In this document: positions 37,021 through 45,819 of the stretch, in pieces
How the letters are laid out: every line of letters begins with the position of its first letter
Position numbering within the stretch: position 1 is the first letter of the stretch
Source of the DNA: Cyclobacteriaceae bacterium
Lineage (GTDB): Bacteria; Bacteroidota; Bacteroidia; Cytophagales; Cyclobacteriaceae
DNA: 64,000 bases
Reading direction: 5' to 3'
Assembly: GCA_013141055.1 (NCBI GenBank)
Contig: JABFRS010000001.1
Coordinates: 744,001-808,000, forward strand
The notes under the pieces: model-generated
Told to the model about the DNA's origin: nothing
Databases searched by the model: none
Seen by the model: only the letters and a program-made list of their open reading frames with translations
Translations under genes and position numbers: made by a program

Positions 37021-37226
37021 GTTGCGTACCTACGGCACGCCGGTGCAACTCTGAACTACCCTCCGGGACCGTTAACCAACCCTAATGCGAGATGCAAGAG
37101 GTGAGAGCTTCAGGATCGTTATCAAATAACTCAATGTGACATTTAAGTAGATGCTGGTCCCGGAGGGACCTAATCTTTGTAGAAATCGTATGATTTAGTT
37201 GGGCCAGCGTGCCGTAGGTACGCAAC
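37021..37226. repeat. Nested inverted-repeat element (MITE- or REP-like)
   Basis: GTTGCGTACCTACGGCACGC (37021-37040) is a perfect 20-bp inverted repeat of 37207-37226, and CCCTCCGGGACC (37059-37070) is an inverted repeat of 37156-37167. The two pairs are nested, so the 206-base element can fold as one large cruciform. No ORF lies inside. The outer arm is shared with 33686-33720. It resembles short non-autonomous elements mobilised by a transposase encoded elsewhere. Confidence 0.75.
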
Positions 37227-37382
37227 AATATTATGAACACAGATAAAATTGCTTTTACTTTTCTCCGATCTCAATCGGACGCAATACATAGTCCTAAATA
37301 GGCCCGGATAGGTCACTCATTGGGACATTATCCGATACTAAACCGATAGTAGCCTATGAAATGGGTAGTGGAAACATAGCTT

Positions 37383-37503
37383 GAACCTAGGCAGAACCTA
37401 GCTAGAACCTAGCCTGAACCTAGGTAGAACCTAGCCTGAACCTAGGTAGAACCTAGCCTGAACCTAGGCAGAACCTAGCTCGAACCTAGGTAAAACCTAG
37501 CGT
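37383..37503. repeat. 11-bp tandem repeat array, 11 units
   Basis: Eleven consecutive units of GAACCTAGNNN, nearly without gaps. G and C mostly alternate at the ninth position (GAACCTAGG.. and GAACCTAGC..), which gives a 22-base higher period and repeated CCTAGG palindromes. The unit length is close to one helical turn. No coding frame is implied, and a following hairpin starts at 37502. The rest of the 36952-37773 gap holds the inverted-repeat element and nothing else I can name. Confidence 0.9.
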
Positions 37504-37542
37504 CGGAGGTGAAAAAGTGTGCTATTCACCCGAAATTCCGAC
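37502..37542. other. Two-step hairpin directly after the tandem repeat
   Basis: GTCGGA (37502-37507) pairs with TCCGAC (37537-37542), and inside it GGTGAA (37508-37513) pairs with TTCACC (37525-37530). There is no T-run, so it is not a standard terminator. It abuts the 11-bp array exactly, suggesting that they belong to one element. Confidence 0.5.
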
Positions 37543-37773
37543 TTACTGCCAATTGCACCATCAACCTCTTAAAATCCAGGTTTGAAGATCAAATGACAGT
37601 TGAGAATGACACCAAAAAATACGATCAAACCCTTCTGATGTTACAAATTGTTCAGGATTTTTCTTTTCGTAGTAAAGACATCAAAGGTGACCCTTTGTGG
37701 CATTCACAGAATCCCTTTATCTTCAATCCCATAGTCAGAATTTTAATACCGTGGGAAGAGATATTCAGCTCCA

Positions 37774-38226
37774 ATGAAAAACAAGATCATTCTCATCATC
37801 ACCATCGGCTTCATCATAACCGCAGGGATACTGATCTTCAGGAGCAACACTCGTCGTTACGTCAGCGATGAAAGCTTTCAAAACAATATCATCAAACAAA
37901 AAGAACTGAATGGAAGGGTCCTCGCCCTTCTGCATGAAAACGGAATCAAAGAGGATTCATTACTAAAGGCAGAGCTTCGCTTCTATACCGACGACCAGGA
38001 CAAAGCAAACAATCTCGTTGCCGGTTTAAGGAAACTCAACTATACCGTAGACACGTACAACAAATCTGACGAAGATCAGGTGCTTTGGGAAGTGAGCGGT
38101 TGGTCAACACTCATTCAAATAAACAGCACTGCAGTCACACAATGGACCGACCTCATGTGCAAGACCGGCTTTGACAACGATTGTGAGTTTGACGGATGGT
38201 GGTATAAAATCAAGGATACAAAATGA
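37774..38226 (+). CDS. RraB-like domain protein with N-terminal membrane anchor
   Basis: 150 residues, ATG start. A single helix at about 4-22 anchors it, and residues 60-150 resemble the ribonuclease E inhibitor RraB/DUF695 fold (LRFYTDDQDKANNLVAGLRK, and the ending CEFDGWWYKIKD). Enterobacterial RraB is cytoplasmic and binds RNase E; a membrane-anchored version must do something else or act at the membrane. Overlaps the next gene by 4 bases. Family match is from recall of the motif pattern only. Confidence 0.65.
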   Translation: MKNKIILIITIGFIITAGILIFRSNTRRYVSDESFQNNIIKQKELNGRVLALLHENGIKEDSLLKAELRFYTDDQDKANNLVAGLRKLNYTVDTYNKSDEDQVLWEVSGWSTLIQINSTAVTQWTDLMCKTGFDNDCEFDGWWYKIKDTK

Positions 38227-38735
38227 AAGTGAATGTAGTCCATACCAATCCGGCCGATCTTGATATGATCTATGGGTTGTTTGAACAGTCCATCAGCTAT
38301 CAGGAAAAACACGGTTATCCCGTCTGGAGGAACTACGACCATAATGCCATCGTTCGCGACATCGAAAATAAAAATCAGTACAAAGTTCTCGTCGACTCAA
38401 AAGTTGCCATCATCTTCAGCGTCTGCTATACCGACAAAGTGATCTGGCGCACGATGGACCACGGAGATTCTATTTACCTCCACAGGATTGTGGTAAACCC
38501 CGAGTTCAAAGGTCAGAAGCTTTTTGGAAGAATTATGGAATGGGCTATCGAACACTCTCAGCAAAGATCTCTCAAGAGCATCCGTATGGATACCTGGGCA
38601 GCCAATCCCAATATCATTGAATACTATAAAGGATTCGGTTTCTCATTTATAGAAACATACACCACACCGGACACTGAGGAATTGCCGGTTCATAACAGAA
38701 ACCTGGCCCTGACGTTGCTGGAGTACAAACTTTAA
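38223..38735 (+). CDS. GNAT-family N-acetyltransferase
   Basis: 170 residues. The GNAT acyl-CoA motif A reads LHRIVVNPEFKGQKLFGRIM, followed by a strand with SIRMDTWAANPNIIEYYKGFGFSF, the normal core order. The N-terminal part has the usual short helices (DLDMIYGLFEQSI). It starts in an ATGA overlap with the RraB-like gene, implying co-translation. The substrate, small molecule or protein, cannot be inferred. Confidence 0.9.
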   Translation: MKVNVVHTNPADLDMIYGLFEQSISYQEKHGYPVWRNYDHNAIVRDIENKNQYKVLVDSKVAIIFSVCYTDKVIWRTMDHGDSIYLHRIVVNPEFKGQKLFGRIMEWAIEHSQQRSLKSIRMDTWAANPNIIEYYKGFGFSFIETYTTPDTEELPVHNRNLALTLLEYKL

Positions 38736-38791
38736 TTCAACAGTTTTGTGACGAACCGAATATCGTTGCATTATTAATCAAAATTTCAAAC

Positions 38792-39568
38792 ATGAAGATC
38801 CATCTGCTGCTCTTTGCAACTCTATTCATCTTTTCCTGCAGTAAAGACAAGTCCCGTCTTGAGTTGGCGCCATCCGGCGAGCAACAGAGTAGTATGAATG
38901 AAGCGCTCTCCTCCGCTCCTAACGTTTCAGTGGAACGCAAGCTCATTAAAAACGGAGATCTGAGTTTCAAAACAGATGACACGAAAAAGACCAAAGCTGA
39001 AATAGAAAAAATCGTCAAAGAATTCAACGGATATATCTCAACAGAAAGTCAGAATAATTATGGAGACAGACTTCAATACAGTCAGATCATTCGCGTGCCC
39101 TCGGCACGATTCGAAGAACTTATTCAGAAGATAGAGGCGATCGCTGAAGAAGTAGAGTCAAGGAATATTTCAAGTCAGGATGTAACCGAAGAATTTATTG
39201 ACACAGAAGCGCGGGTAAAAACAAAAAAAGAACTGGAAGCGAGGTATCGCGAGATCCTGAAAGAAGCCAAAACTGTTGCTGACATTCTTGCCATTGAAGC
39301 ACAGATCGGTGCCGTGAGAACAGAAATTGAATCGGCAGAAGGAAGACTCAACTATTTAAAAAGTCAGGTCTCTTTCAGCACACTCAACGTTACCTATTAC
39401 AAAACAATTGGTACGGATTTCGGATTTGCCTCAAGATTCGTTGATTCACTTGGCTATGGATGGAACAATCTCCTGACTTTTATAATCGGTCTTGCCATGC
39501 TTTGGCCGTTCATGATCATGATTATCGTCGGAGGATGGTGGTGGTTTCGGCGCAAAAAGAAATCCTGA
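38792..39568 (+). CDS. DUF4349 lipoprotein with C-terminal membrane helix
   Basis: 258 residues. The signal ends with the lipobox IFSC near residue 15, followed by SKDKS. The body matches DUF4349: ERKLIKNGDLSFKTDDTKKT, the long coiled region with ILAIEAQIGAVRTEIESAEG, and a transmembrane helix at about 230-250 ending in a basic tail (RRKKKS). Function unknown; the coiled coil suggests a stator or sensor role at the envelope. Convergent with the MutS-like gene, 20 bases apart. Confidence 0.88.
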   Translation: MKIHLLLFATLFIFSCSKDKSRLELAPSGEQQSSMNEALSSAPNVSVERKLIKNGDLSFKTDDTKKTKAEIEKIVKEFNGYISTESQNNYGDRLQYSQIIRVPSARFEELIQKIEAIAEEVESRNISSQDVTEEFIDTEARVKTKKELEARYREILKEAKTVADILAIEAQIGAVRTEIESAEGRLNYLKSQVSFSTLNVTYYKTIGTDFGFASRFVDSLGYGWNNLLTFIIGLAMLWPFMIMIIVGGWWWFRRKKKS

Positions 39569-39588
39569 AGGCAAAAAATCAGTAACTA

Positions 39589-41373
39589 CTAATCAATCAA
39601 TCCCATTCTCTTCATCAGGAATGTCGCATTGGTAGACGAAGAAACTCCTTTTCTCAACTTATAATCAAACGAAAGACCATCCTCTGAAAACTGACTTTCA
39701 AAACAGTAGTTCTCTACCTCGCCCGGAAACTCTTTTTCAAGCTTGCCAATACTGAGGTCGTGAGTAGCCAGCAACACAAGACAATTATACTGCTTCAGCT
39801 TCAACAGAAAGGACTGTGTTCCCAGTCTCTTATCGTCGGAATTGGTACCGCGTAGTATTTCATCCAGCAGCACCAGGTATGGCTTACCGGTCTTCAGTTG
39901 ATCGAGAACTCTTTCCAGACGAATGAGTTCCGCCTTGAAGTAGGATGCATTCTCTTCCAATGAGTCAGTGATACGAATGCTGGTGATCAATCCCAGAATA
40001 GAGCATTTAAATTCCTTTGCACATACCGGAACTCCATTGCACGCAAGTACAAGATTCACTCCCAATGCACGGATGAATGTGCTCTTGCCCGCCATGTTGG
40101 ATCCCGTGATCACATGCACCTTGCTTTGAACCCCAATGTCGTAATCATTCTTTATCGACACCTGTGTGTCCATCAAAGGATGTCCCATCTCCTTCGCCGA
40201 GATAAACTCCTTACCTTCTGAGATCGTTGCATTAACAAAATCAGGATGATTGAATGTGAAGTTTGAAAAGCTGCTGAGCATATCGATCGTCACCAGCGAA
40301 TCGATCCATTGCGGGAAAGAATCTTTATGACGGTCCTTCCATTGTTCAATTCCAAGAACATTCCAGAGGTCCATCAGGAATAATCCATTCATGATCGGAC
40401 CGCCTGCTCCCAGTCGTTGATCGGCAGCATTAGACAACTTAAACAGTTTCGCGAAAGCTTCCGACGCATCGGTACATTGTTCCTGAAGTGCTTTGTTCTG
40501 TGGTGTCTTGAACTTCCCTTCACGGATGTGCGCAAACAGATCTGCATACTTTTTGAACTGCTTCGTCTTACCTCCGAAGCGAAGGAAATATTCTTTCAAA
40601 GGTTTGAGAAGAAGGGAAAGAAGGAATGTATTGATGGCAAACGGTCCGAATACCAGCAAGGCAATAAACTGAGAGGTGAAAATGCAATAGAGGATCCCTC
40701 CTGCTGAAATCGCAGGCATGATCCACATAATGGGTCTCCAATGGCCGCGACCAATAAAAAAATCAGGAATGGCAAGCCACTCTTTCAACTCAACATAATC
40801 TTTTGGTTTTTCCACCAGCTGACTACCGATAGCAGTGAACTCCTGTCGCCAGTCAATCTCTTTTGCAAGATCATGAATGGAGTCCGCCCTTTTAATAATC
40901 TCTTCCTTGTTCGTTAAAGGATTGAGAAGATTCTGACTTAACAACTCTCTGCCGGAAGTAGTGGCAGAACGATTGACTGACTGAAACAGTGATCCCGTAC
41001 CATAGATATCGAGATCCAAAGCATATAGATGATGCGACGTATCGAAATCTATTCCCGCATCGAAAACTGATTTGTCACCCTCTTTAAAAGCAGCTTCCTT
41101 TTTATTAAGGGAAAGAAGCTCTGCAAGGATGACCCTTTTCCGGAAGGTGAGTGTGTGCTTCTTTACCAGAAACAGGAACAGGCTGAAGAATCCAACCGCA
41201 GGGAAAAATGATAATGGGTTCATCCTGAACCCGAGGTAGAGACACACTCCTGTAAAGAGTATGCTCATTAATCTTTGAAGAGCGATCTGGCGGATCCTGC
41301 GGTCGATCTCCGTCAGTCTTTCAGAATATCCCTTAACTCTCTCTTTGTAAATACCCGCAATGTCGGTCATCAT
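39589..41373 (-). CDS. MutS-like ATPase with N-terminal membrane helices
   Basis: 594 residues. The N-terminal third has hydrophobic segments (about 34-55 and 60-68) and a further pair near 215-255, so the protein is membrane-attached. The C-terminal part is a MutS domain V ATPase: Walker A GSNMAGKST at 424, then ENASYFKAEL, Walker B LVLLDEILRGTNSDDK and ATHD. The mismatch-recognition domain is absent, so it is a MutS relative, not a repair MutS. Its substrate is unknown. Neighbour of an Na+/H+ antiporter gene, 42 bases apart on the same strand. Confidence 0.85.
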   Translation of the reverse strand: MMTDIAGIYKERVKGYSERLTEIDRRIRQIALQRLMSILFTGVCLYLGFRMNPLSFFPAVGFFSLFLFLVKKHTLTFRKRVILAELLSLNKKEAAFKEGDKSVFDAGIDFDTSHHLYALDLDIYGTGSLFQSVNRSATTSGRELLSQNLLNPLTNKEEIIKRADSIHDLAKEIDWRQEFTAIGSQLVEKPKDYVELKEWLAIPDFFIGRGHWRPIMWIMPAISAGGILYCIFTSQFIALLVFGPFAINTFLLSLLLKPLKEYFLRFGGKTKQFKKYADLFAHIREGKFKTPQNKALQEQCTDASEAFAKLFKLSNAADQRLGAGGPIMNGLFLMDLWNVLGIEQWKDRHKDSFPQWIDSLVTIDMLSSFSNFTFNHPDFVNATISEGKEFISAKEMGHPLMDTQVSIKNDYDIGVQSKVHVITGSNMAGKSTFIRALGVNLVLACNGVPVCAKEFKCSILGLITSIRITDSLEENASYFKAELIRLERVLDQLKTGKPYLVLLDEILRGTNSDDKRLGTQSFLLKLKQYNCLVLLATHDLSIGKLEKEFPGEVENYCFESQFSEDGLSFDYKLRKGVSSSTNATFLMKRMGLID

Positions 41374-41415
41374 CTTACTTTTCTATGCTTATTTCAACAA
41401 AGAGGCGTTTCGAAA

Positions 41416-42699
41416 TCACTTCTTTCCGATAAAAATAAACACGATGGTGGCCAATCCCAACAGGAAAGGATAGTAGAGATTTCCAAGGATGTCGATCGGT
41501 GAAACCTGCTGCTTTGCAATGGCTACCGCTGCCAGCATCTGCGCTCCATAAGGAATGATGCCCTGAACAAAACATGAAATGGTATCAAGAATACTGGCAC
41601 TGCGCCGTCCATCAATACCATTTCTATCGGCAATGGTTTTAGCCAGGGGACCGGCAATAAGAATAGTAATGGTATTATTCGCGATGGCAAAGTTTACAAG
41701 TCCTGTAAGACTTGCAATCCCAAGCTCTCCTCCTCTTTTTGTTTTGATCAACCGTGAAACATGATAGAGAATATAATCAATACCTCCCTGGTAGCGGATC
41801 AGTCCGACAATTCCACCGATGATCATACATGTCAGACTCAACTCAAACATGGATGCCATTCCCGCATTCGTCGCTGAGATCGCCTGCCACCCATCAATGG
41901 AACCGGTGGAGAATCCGACAACCGCTGTTAATAAGATACCGCTGATCAGAACCCAGATCACATTCAATCCCATCAGCGCCGTTGCCAGTACAAAAATATA
42001 AGGAACGATCTTGATGATGGAGTAATCGGTAGAATGAACGATCACCGTTTCATTGGAAACCACTCCGGAAAAAGTGTAGATCAGAAATGTGATGATCGCC
42101 GGCGGCAGGGCAATAAAGAAGTTGACCTTAAATTTTTCTTTCATCCCCACTCCCTGTGTGCGCGTTGCCGCAATGGTAGTATCGGAGATCATTGATAGAT
42201 TATCTCCGAACATTGCTCCACCCACTACTGCTGCCAATGATACAGCCAGCACTCCGGGTATGGATTCATTCAACCCGACGGCAATGGGTGCAAGTGCCAC
42301 TACTGTTCCAACGGAAGTTCCGAGTGAAAGTGATATAAAGCAGGCAATCATGAAGAGTCCTGCTACGATAAGACTTGGTGATAGATATGCCAGTGCAAAA
42401 TTTACGGTGGAGTCAACGGCGCCGATGCTTTTGCTGATCTGGGCGAAAGCACCCGCCAGCAAAAAGATAAAGCACATGAGCATGATGTTCGCGTCGCCCA
42501 TTCCCTGCGAGAAGACATCCACCTTTGGACCAAATGGTAATCGTGGATATTGAACAAATCCTACCACTGCTGAAATCAGGAACGCCACCAGCACCGGCAT
42601 TTTATAAAAGTCGCCGAGCACAATAGAGCTTGTGAGATACACCAGCAAGAAGACGAGCAGCGGAAGCAGGGCTGAGAATCTGCCTTTCTCTAAGATCAT
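41416..42699 (-). CDS. NhaC-family Na+/H+ antiporter
   Basis: 427 residues, about eleven hydrophobic segments. NhaC-type features are the GTSVGTVVALAPIAVGL stretch near 130-145, GGAMFGDNLSMISDTTIAATR, and ANNTITILIAGPLAKTIADR. Such antiporters exchange sodium and protons at the inner membrane for pH and salt tolerance. ATG start. The gene lies between a MutS-like ATPase and an SMP-30-like gene on the same strand, which gives no clear functional hint. Alternative: malate/lactate-sodium exchanger of the same superfamily. Confidence 0.85.
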   Translation of the reverse strand: MILEKGRFSALLPLLVFLLVYLTSSIVLGDFYKMPVLVAFLISAVVGFVQYPRLPFGPKVDVFSQGMGDANIMLMCFIFLLAGAFAQISKSIGAVDSTVNFALAYLSPSLIVAGLFMIACFISLSLGTSVGTVVALAPIAVGLNESIPGVLAVSLAAVVGGAMFGDNLSMISDTTIAATRTQGVGMKEKFKVNFFIALPPAIITFLIYTFSGVVSNETVIVHSTDYSIIKIVPYIFVLATALMGLNVIWVLISGILLTAVVGFSTGSIDGWQAISATNAGMASMFELSLTCMIIGGIVGLIRYQGGIDYILYHVSRLIKTKRGGELGIASLTGLVNFAIANNTITILIAGPLAKTIADRNGIDGRRSASILDTISCFVQGIIPYGAQMLAAVAIAKQQVSPIDILGNLYYPFLLGLATIVFIFIGKK

Positions 42700-42766
42700 A
42701 AGGGGATATTTCTATTCGGGGCGCAAGATATTATTAATCTATCAAATTAATAGATTAAACAGCCAA

Positions 42767-43825
42767 TCATTTCATTTTACCAATGGTAATATGACGTTGA
42801 AATACCGGCCCGATCACAAGCAGATCTTTATACACAGCTCCAACAGAGGAAGCAGAAATCTCTTTTCCGTTATTCATATAAATGGTTTCCTGCCGGAACT
42901 TATCATTCCCGAGATTAGTAAGCTTAATGATCTCGGAAGGCGAGCAGGCATCCTCGTTCTTGGAGTGAGTAATAAACTTCAGCATCTGGGGATGACAGCC
43001 AATCCACAGATCTCCCTTTGTATCCATCTCGATATTATCCACTCCGGTTCCATTGTCCATCCTTGCGACCTCCACGAGTTTCCCGGAAGGAATGTCTCGG
43101 TCATAAATATAGAGACACTTGCCGGTAGTGGAAGTCAGGTAGAGCTTCTTCCCATCAAGACTTACGGCAATGCCATTGGCATACTTCATTCCTTCAATGG
43201 AAGTGATCGTCATTTTCTCTCCGTCAAAGTAGCAGACATTTCCATTGCCGATCGCGAGCAGGTCCTTAACATATCTCCATGTGCTTAATTTCTCATTGTG
43301 ATCATTGGTAATATAGAATGACCGCTCTCCTACTCCGATAATATCATTTGGACTGATGATGAGGTCGTCTGGTATGGATTCAATAAGGATTAATGAATCA
43401 TTCCTGTATTCAAATCTTTCAATAACATTTCCATCGTTCCGGTGATTGACAACGAACAGGATCTTCTTGCCTTGAGGAGTCTGGTAAAGAGAAATCCCAT
43501 GTGGATGAAAATCCTGCTGATCCAGATCAAGTGTGAGATTAACAGGTTTGCTGGTGGAGTCATTCAGGTTGAGGCTATAGATAGCGCCCTTGACAGGCTT
43601 CTTGTAGATCTTGGTAGCCCAGCGATCATCGGAAGAGATGAATGCAATCCCTGTGGACTGATCAATGGTGATATCTTCCGCTCCCACAATGCCGTCCACC
43701 TGGCGGGTCGTTCCGGAAAAACTATTCACGATGGTTTTAAAGGCTCCCGATTGATACACGCTTTTAAAAGCAAAGATGCCGAGCACGAGGATGAGCAGCA
43801 GAATGATCCTGATCGATTTTTTCAT
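42767..43825 (-). CDS. SMP-30/strictosidine-synthase-like beta-propeller protein
   Basis: 352 residues from the ATG at 43825; a TTG at 43840 would lengthen the signal. An N-terminal anchor or signal spans about 5-23. The propeller carries repeats such as DGIVGAEDITIDQSTGIAFI, then EGMKYANGIAVSLDGKKLYL and DNGTGVDNIEMDTKGDLWIG, as in paraoxonase/arylesterase and gluconolactonase relatives that hydrolyse lactones or esters with bound calcium. The exact substrate is not readable. Confidence 0.82.
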   Translation of the reverse strand: MKKSIRIILLLILVLGIFAFKSVYQSGAFKTIVNSFSGTTRQVDGIVGAEDITIDQSTGIAFISSDDRWATKIYKKPVKGAIYSLNLNDSTSKPVNLTLDLDQQDFHPHGISLYQTPQGKKILFVVNHRNDGNVIERFEYRNDSLILIESIPDDLIISPNDIIGVGERSFYITNDHNEKLSTWRYVKDLLAIGNGNVCYFDGEKMTITSIEGMKYANGIAVSLDGKKLYLTSTTGKCLYIYDRDIPSGKLVEVARMDNGTGVDNIEMDTKGDLWIGCHPQMLKFITHSKNEDACSPSEIIKLTNLGNDKFRQETIYMNNGKEISASSVGAVYKDLLVIGPVFQRHITIGKMK

Positions 43826-43859
43826 GCTCTGAAGATACAATTTTCAGGAGCCGTTTTAA

Positions 43860-43903
43860 ATAAAAAAAGCCAGGCTTTCACCCGACTTTCTTTTCGCCTG
43901 ACT
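43860..43903 (-). terminator. Terminator of the sigma/anti-sigma/DUF4097 operon
   Basis: On the minus strand AGTCAGGC (43903-43896) pairs over eight positions, one G-U, with GCCTGGCT (43876-43869), followed by seven T. It lies 10 bases after the stop of the last DUF4097 gene. Confidence 0.8.
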
Positions 43904-43912
43904 AACCTTTTA

Positions 43913-44839
43913 CTATTTCTTGCGGATGTAAATATCTCCGTTGTAATTCTTGAGAGTGAATTCAGGACCTCCTCCGTTAATATCTCCCCTCTTCCATTCA
44001 TCGATCTTCATCTTGTAGCCGCCTGACTTGTCCTGCTGTTTGACTGGTCCGCTGCTGGTGATATTCATTTCGAAGCCGGTGTAGATATCTCCGCGTTCGG
44101 TCTTCATTTTGAATATAGCTTTCGTTGCTGCAGGAAAAGTAAGATCAATATCACCATTGTATGTTGAATAAGACATAGGTTTCTCACCATCTACCTTATC
44201 AAAGGTGACTTTGATCGTGCCGTTGTACGTGGTGGCGATCACCGATCCGGTAATATTGAGTGCAGTGATCGGACCGTTATAGTTTGTCAGCTCCACTTCA
44301 CCCTGAACATTACTTAAGATAATATCTCCGTCATTGTAGGCACTTATTTTAACATCCATTCCGGAAGGAACTTCGATCTCAAGATTGGTCCTTGCATTCC
44401 AGGAATCAGATCCCACCTTGACGAGGTTTCCATTTTCGCTGGCATCCAGTTGCAGTCCGCTGCCGCTGATCTTCTTCAAGCCATCTTTTGATGGATCTTC
44501 CCCGCTTTTCTTACCCTGCCCGTCAACCTTGACATTAACATCCACCTTGACAATTGATTTGACACGACGCTTCTTGTCATCGTCATCCTCGTCGTCGCCT
44601 TCATCATCACCATCATTGTCGCGATTGGCCCTTTCAGGTTTGGCGGTGTTGTACTTTACGAGCACATCCTTTCTGGCGGTTCCCTTTACGGTGATGGAAC
44701 CATATTTAAGATACGCTTTGAGCATTCCGCGTTTTGAAGGGTCGCTCAATGGAATTGTAAATTCATTTGCATTCTGCGCGTGCACCAGAGAGGCTACGGC
44801 CATCAGCATCACTATTAAAATAATCTTATAGTTTTTCAT
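43913..44839 (-). CDS. DUF4097-like exported protein with acidic insert
   Basis: 308 residues. Signal peptide about 1-21, cut before QNANEF. The C-terminal half is a run of short beta repeats with N-G-D/N-G-T turns (for example LSNVQGEVELTNYNGPITAL), the pattern of DUF4097 adhesin-like beta helices. Residues 73-92 form a strongly acidic patch (eleven Asp and three Glu) followed by Lys and Arg, not found in the neighbour. It ends NGDIYIRKK, as the neighbour ends NGDVYLREVN. Last gene of the sigma-factor operon; likely an envelope or outer-surface protein. Confidence 0.82.
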   Translation of the reverse strand: MKNYKIILIVMLMAVASLVHAQNANEFTIPLSDPSKRGMLKAYLKYGSITVKGTARKDVLVKYNTAKPERANRDNDGDDEGDDEDDDDKKRRVKSIVKVDVNVKVDGQGKKSGEDPSKDGLKKISGSGLQLDASENGNLVKVGSDSWNARTNLEIEVPSGMDVKISAYNDGDIILSNVQGEVELTNYNGPITALNITGSVIATTYNGTIKVTFDKVDGEKPMSYSTYNGDIDLTFPAATKAIFKMKTERGDIYTGFEMNITSSGPVKQQDKSGGYKMKIDEWKRGDINGGGPEFTLKNYNGDIYIRKK

Positions 44840-44887
44840 CTTAATTCAATTTTCTGATTTCAAAATATTTATTCAACTTCTCTTTAC

Positions 44888-45808
44888 TCAATTCACTTCT
44901 CTCAGGTAGACATCTCCATTAAAGGTTTCAAAGTCCAGGAGCGGGCCGCCTTGCCTTACTTTGTAGCGATTGCCATTTACTTTGTATGCAATGCCTTCGC
45001 CCTTCTGGTATTTCTCAACGGTCACGGCCATCGGTGTGATCTCGTTAACAGATGAATAAAAATCACCATTAAAACTCTTGAAGGTGAGCTGTGCAGCAAG
45101 TCCTTTTTTAAAATTCGCATTGATGTCTCCATTCAAAGAGTAATACTTCGAATCTCCGGAAGGGTTACCGGAATAATCAACATCTACACTACCATTGATT
45201 GTTGAAGCATGTGTGGTGCCAGAAATATTTTTCAGTCGGATGCTTCCGTTGATGTTGTCGGCTGTAATTGCCGCATTAATATTTGAAAGGTCAAGGTCAC
45301 CATGATTGATTGTCGACGCCATGACATTCACAGACATCGGAACTTTAATCACGAAATCCATTTTGTAATTGTACTTGCTTGACCCGCAATCATCATCATC
45401 TCTTCTGTCGCTCCACAGATATCCCCAGCCATTCCTGTTCCTGTTGCTATACCAGCTTCTTGAACCCTTTCTGTCGTTCTTTACATTCTTTCCGAACTCA
45501 TTGCAGGGACTATTTACATAGAGCATGATAGTATCGGCCTGATGAGAAACTCCAAGTTGAATTTCCTGCTTGCCTCTCTCCAGCCGCTCGGTTGTTTTCC
45601 CGGTAATGGTTCTTTCAACCTCCACCAGGATCTTGTCCCCACTGTATCCTTCCACCTTTACATTTCCATTGATGTTAAAGACCATCAATGCATTCTGCGG
45701 TCCTTTCTTGTCGAAAGAAAACTCTTTGGTGATCTTCTCGGTAAAGCTCTGGGCTGAAACACTCAATGTCAGCAACCCAAGTAATATTGTCAATAAACTT
45801 GCTTTCAT
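44888..45808 (-). CDS. DUF4097-like exported protein
   Basis: 306 residues, paralogue of the preceding entry with the same C-terminal NGDVYL ending. Signal peptide about 1-19 (cut near SAQSF). The middle holds two cysteines and an Asn/Arg/Gly-rich loop (about 113-148, with DDDDCG). The C-terminal part has beta repeats such as LSNINAAITADNINGSIRLK. It may bind a polymer at the cell envelope. Located between the HEAT-repeat protein and its paralogue, 11 and 48 bases apart, so the genes form one transcript. Confidence 0.83.
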   Translation of the reverse strand: MKASLLTILLGLLTLSVSAQSFTEKITKEFSFDKKGPQNALMVFNINGNVKVEGYSGDKILVEVERTITGKTTERLERGKQEIQLGVSHQADTIMLYVNSPCNEFGKNVKNDRKGSRSWYSNRNRNGWGYLWSDRRDDDDCGSSKYNYKMDFVIKVPMSVNVMASTINHGDLDLSNINAAITADNINGSIRLKNISGTTHASTINGSVDVDYSGNPSGDSKYYSLNGDINANFKKGLAAQLTFKSFNGDFYSSVNEITPMAVTVEKYQKGEGIAYKVNGNRYKVRQGGPLLDFETFNGDVYLREVN

Positions 45809-45819
45809 GTTTTCGTTGT

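Noticed and set aside
37509-37871. Open frame of 120 codons, GTG start
   Set aside because: Overlaps the end of the repeat hairpin and the start of the RraB-like gene in another frame; histidine- and arginine-rich tail is the shifted reading of that gene. No family features.
42089-42553. 154-codon frame on the plus strand
   Set aside because: Antisense to the NhaC antiporter gene, without start signals or recognisable motifs.
44385-44831. 148-codon frame on the plus strand
   Set aside because: Antisense to a DUF4097 gene; its serine runs are the complement of the acidic Asp/Glu patch, not a real composition.
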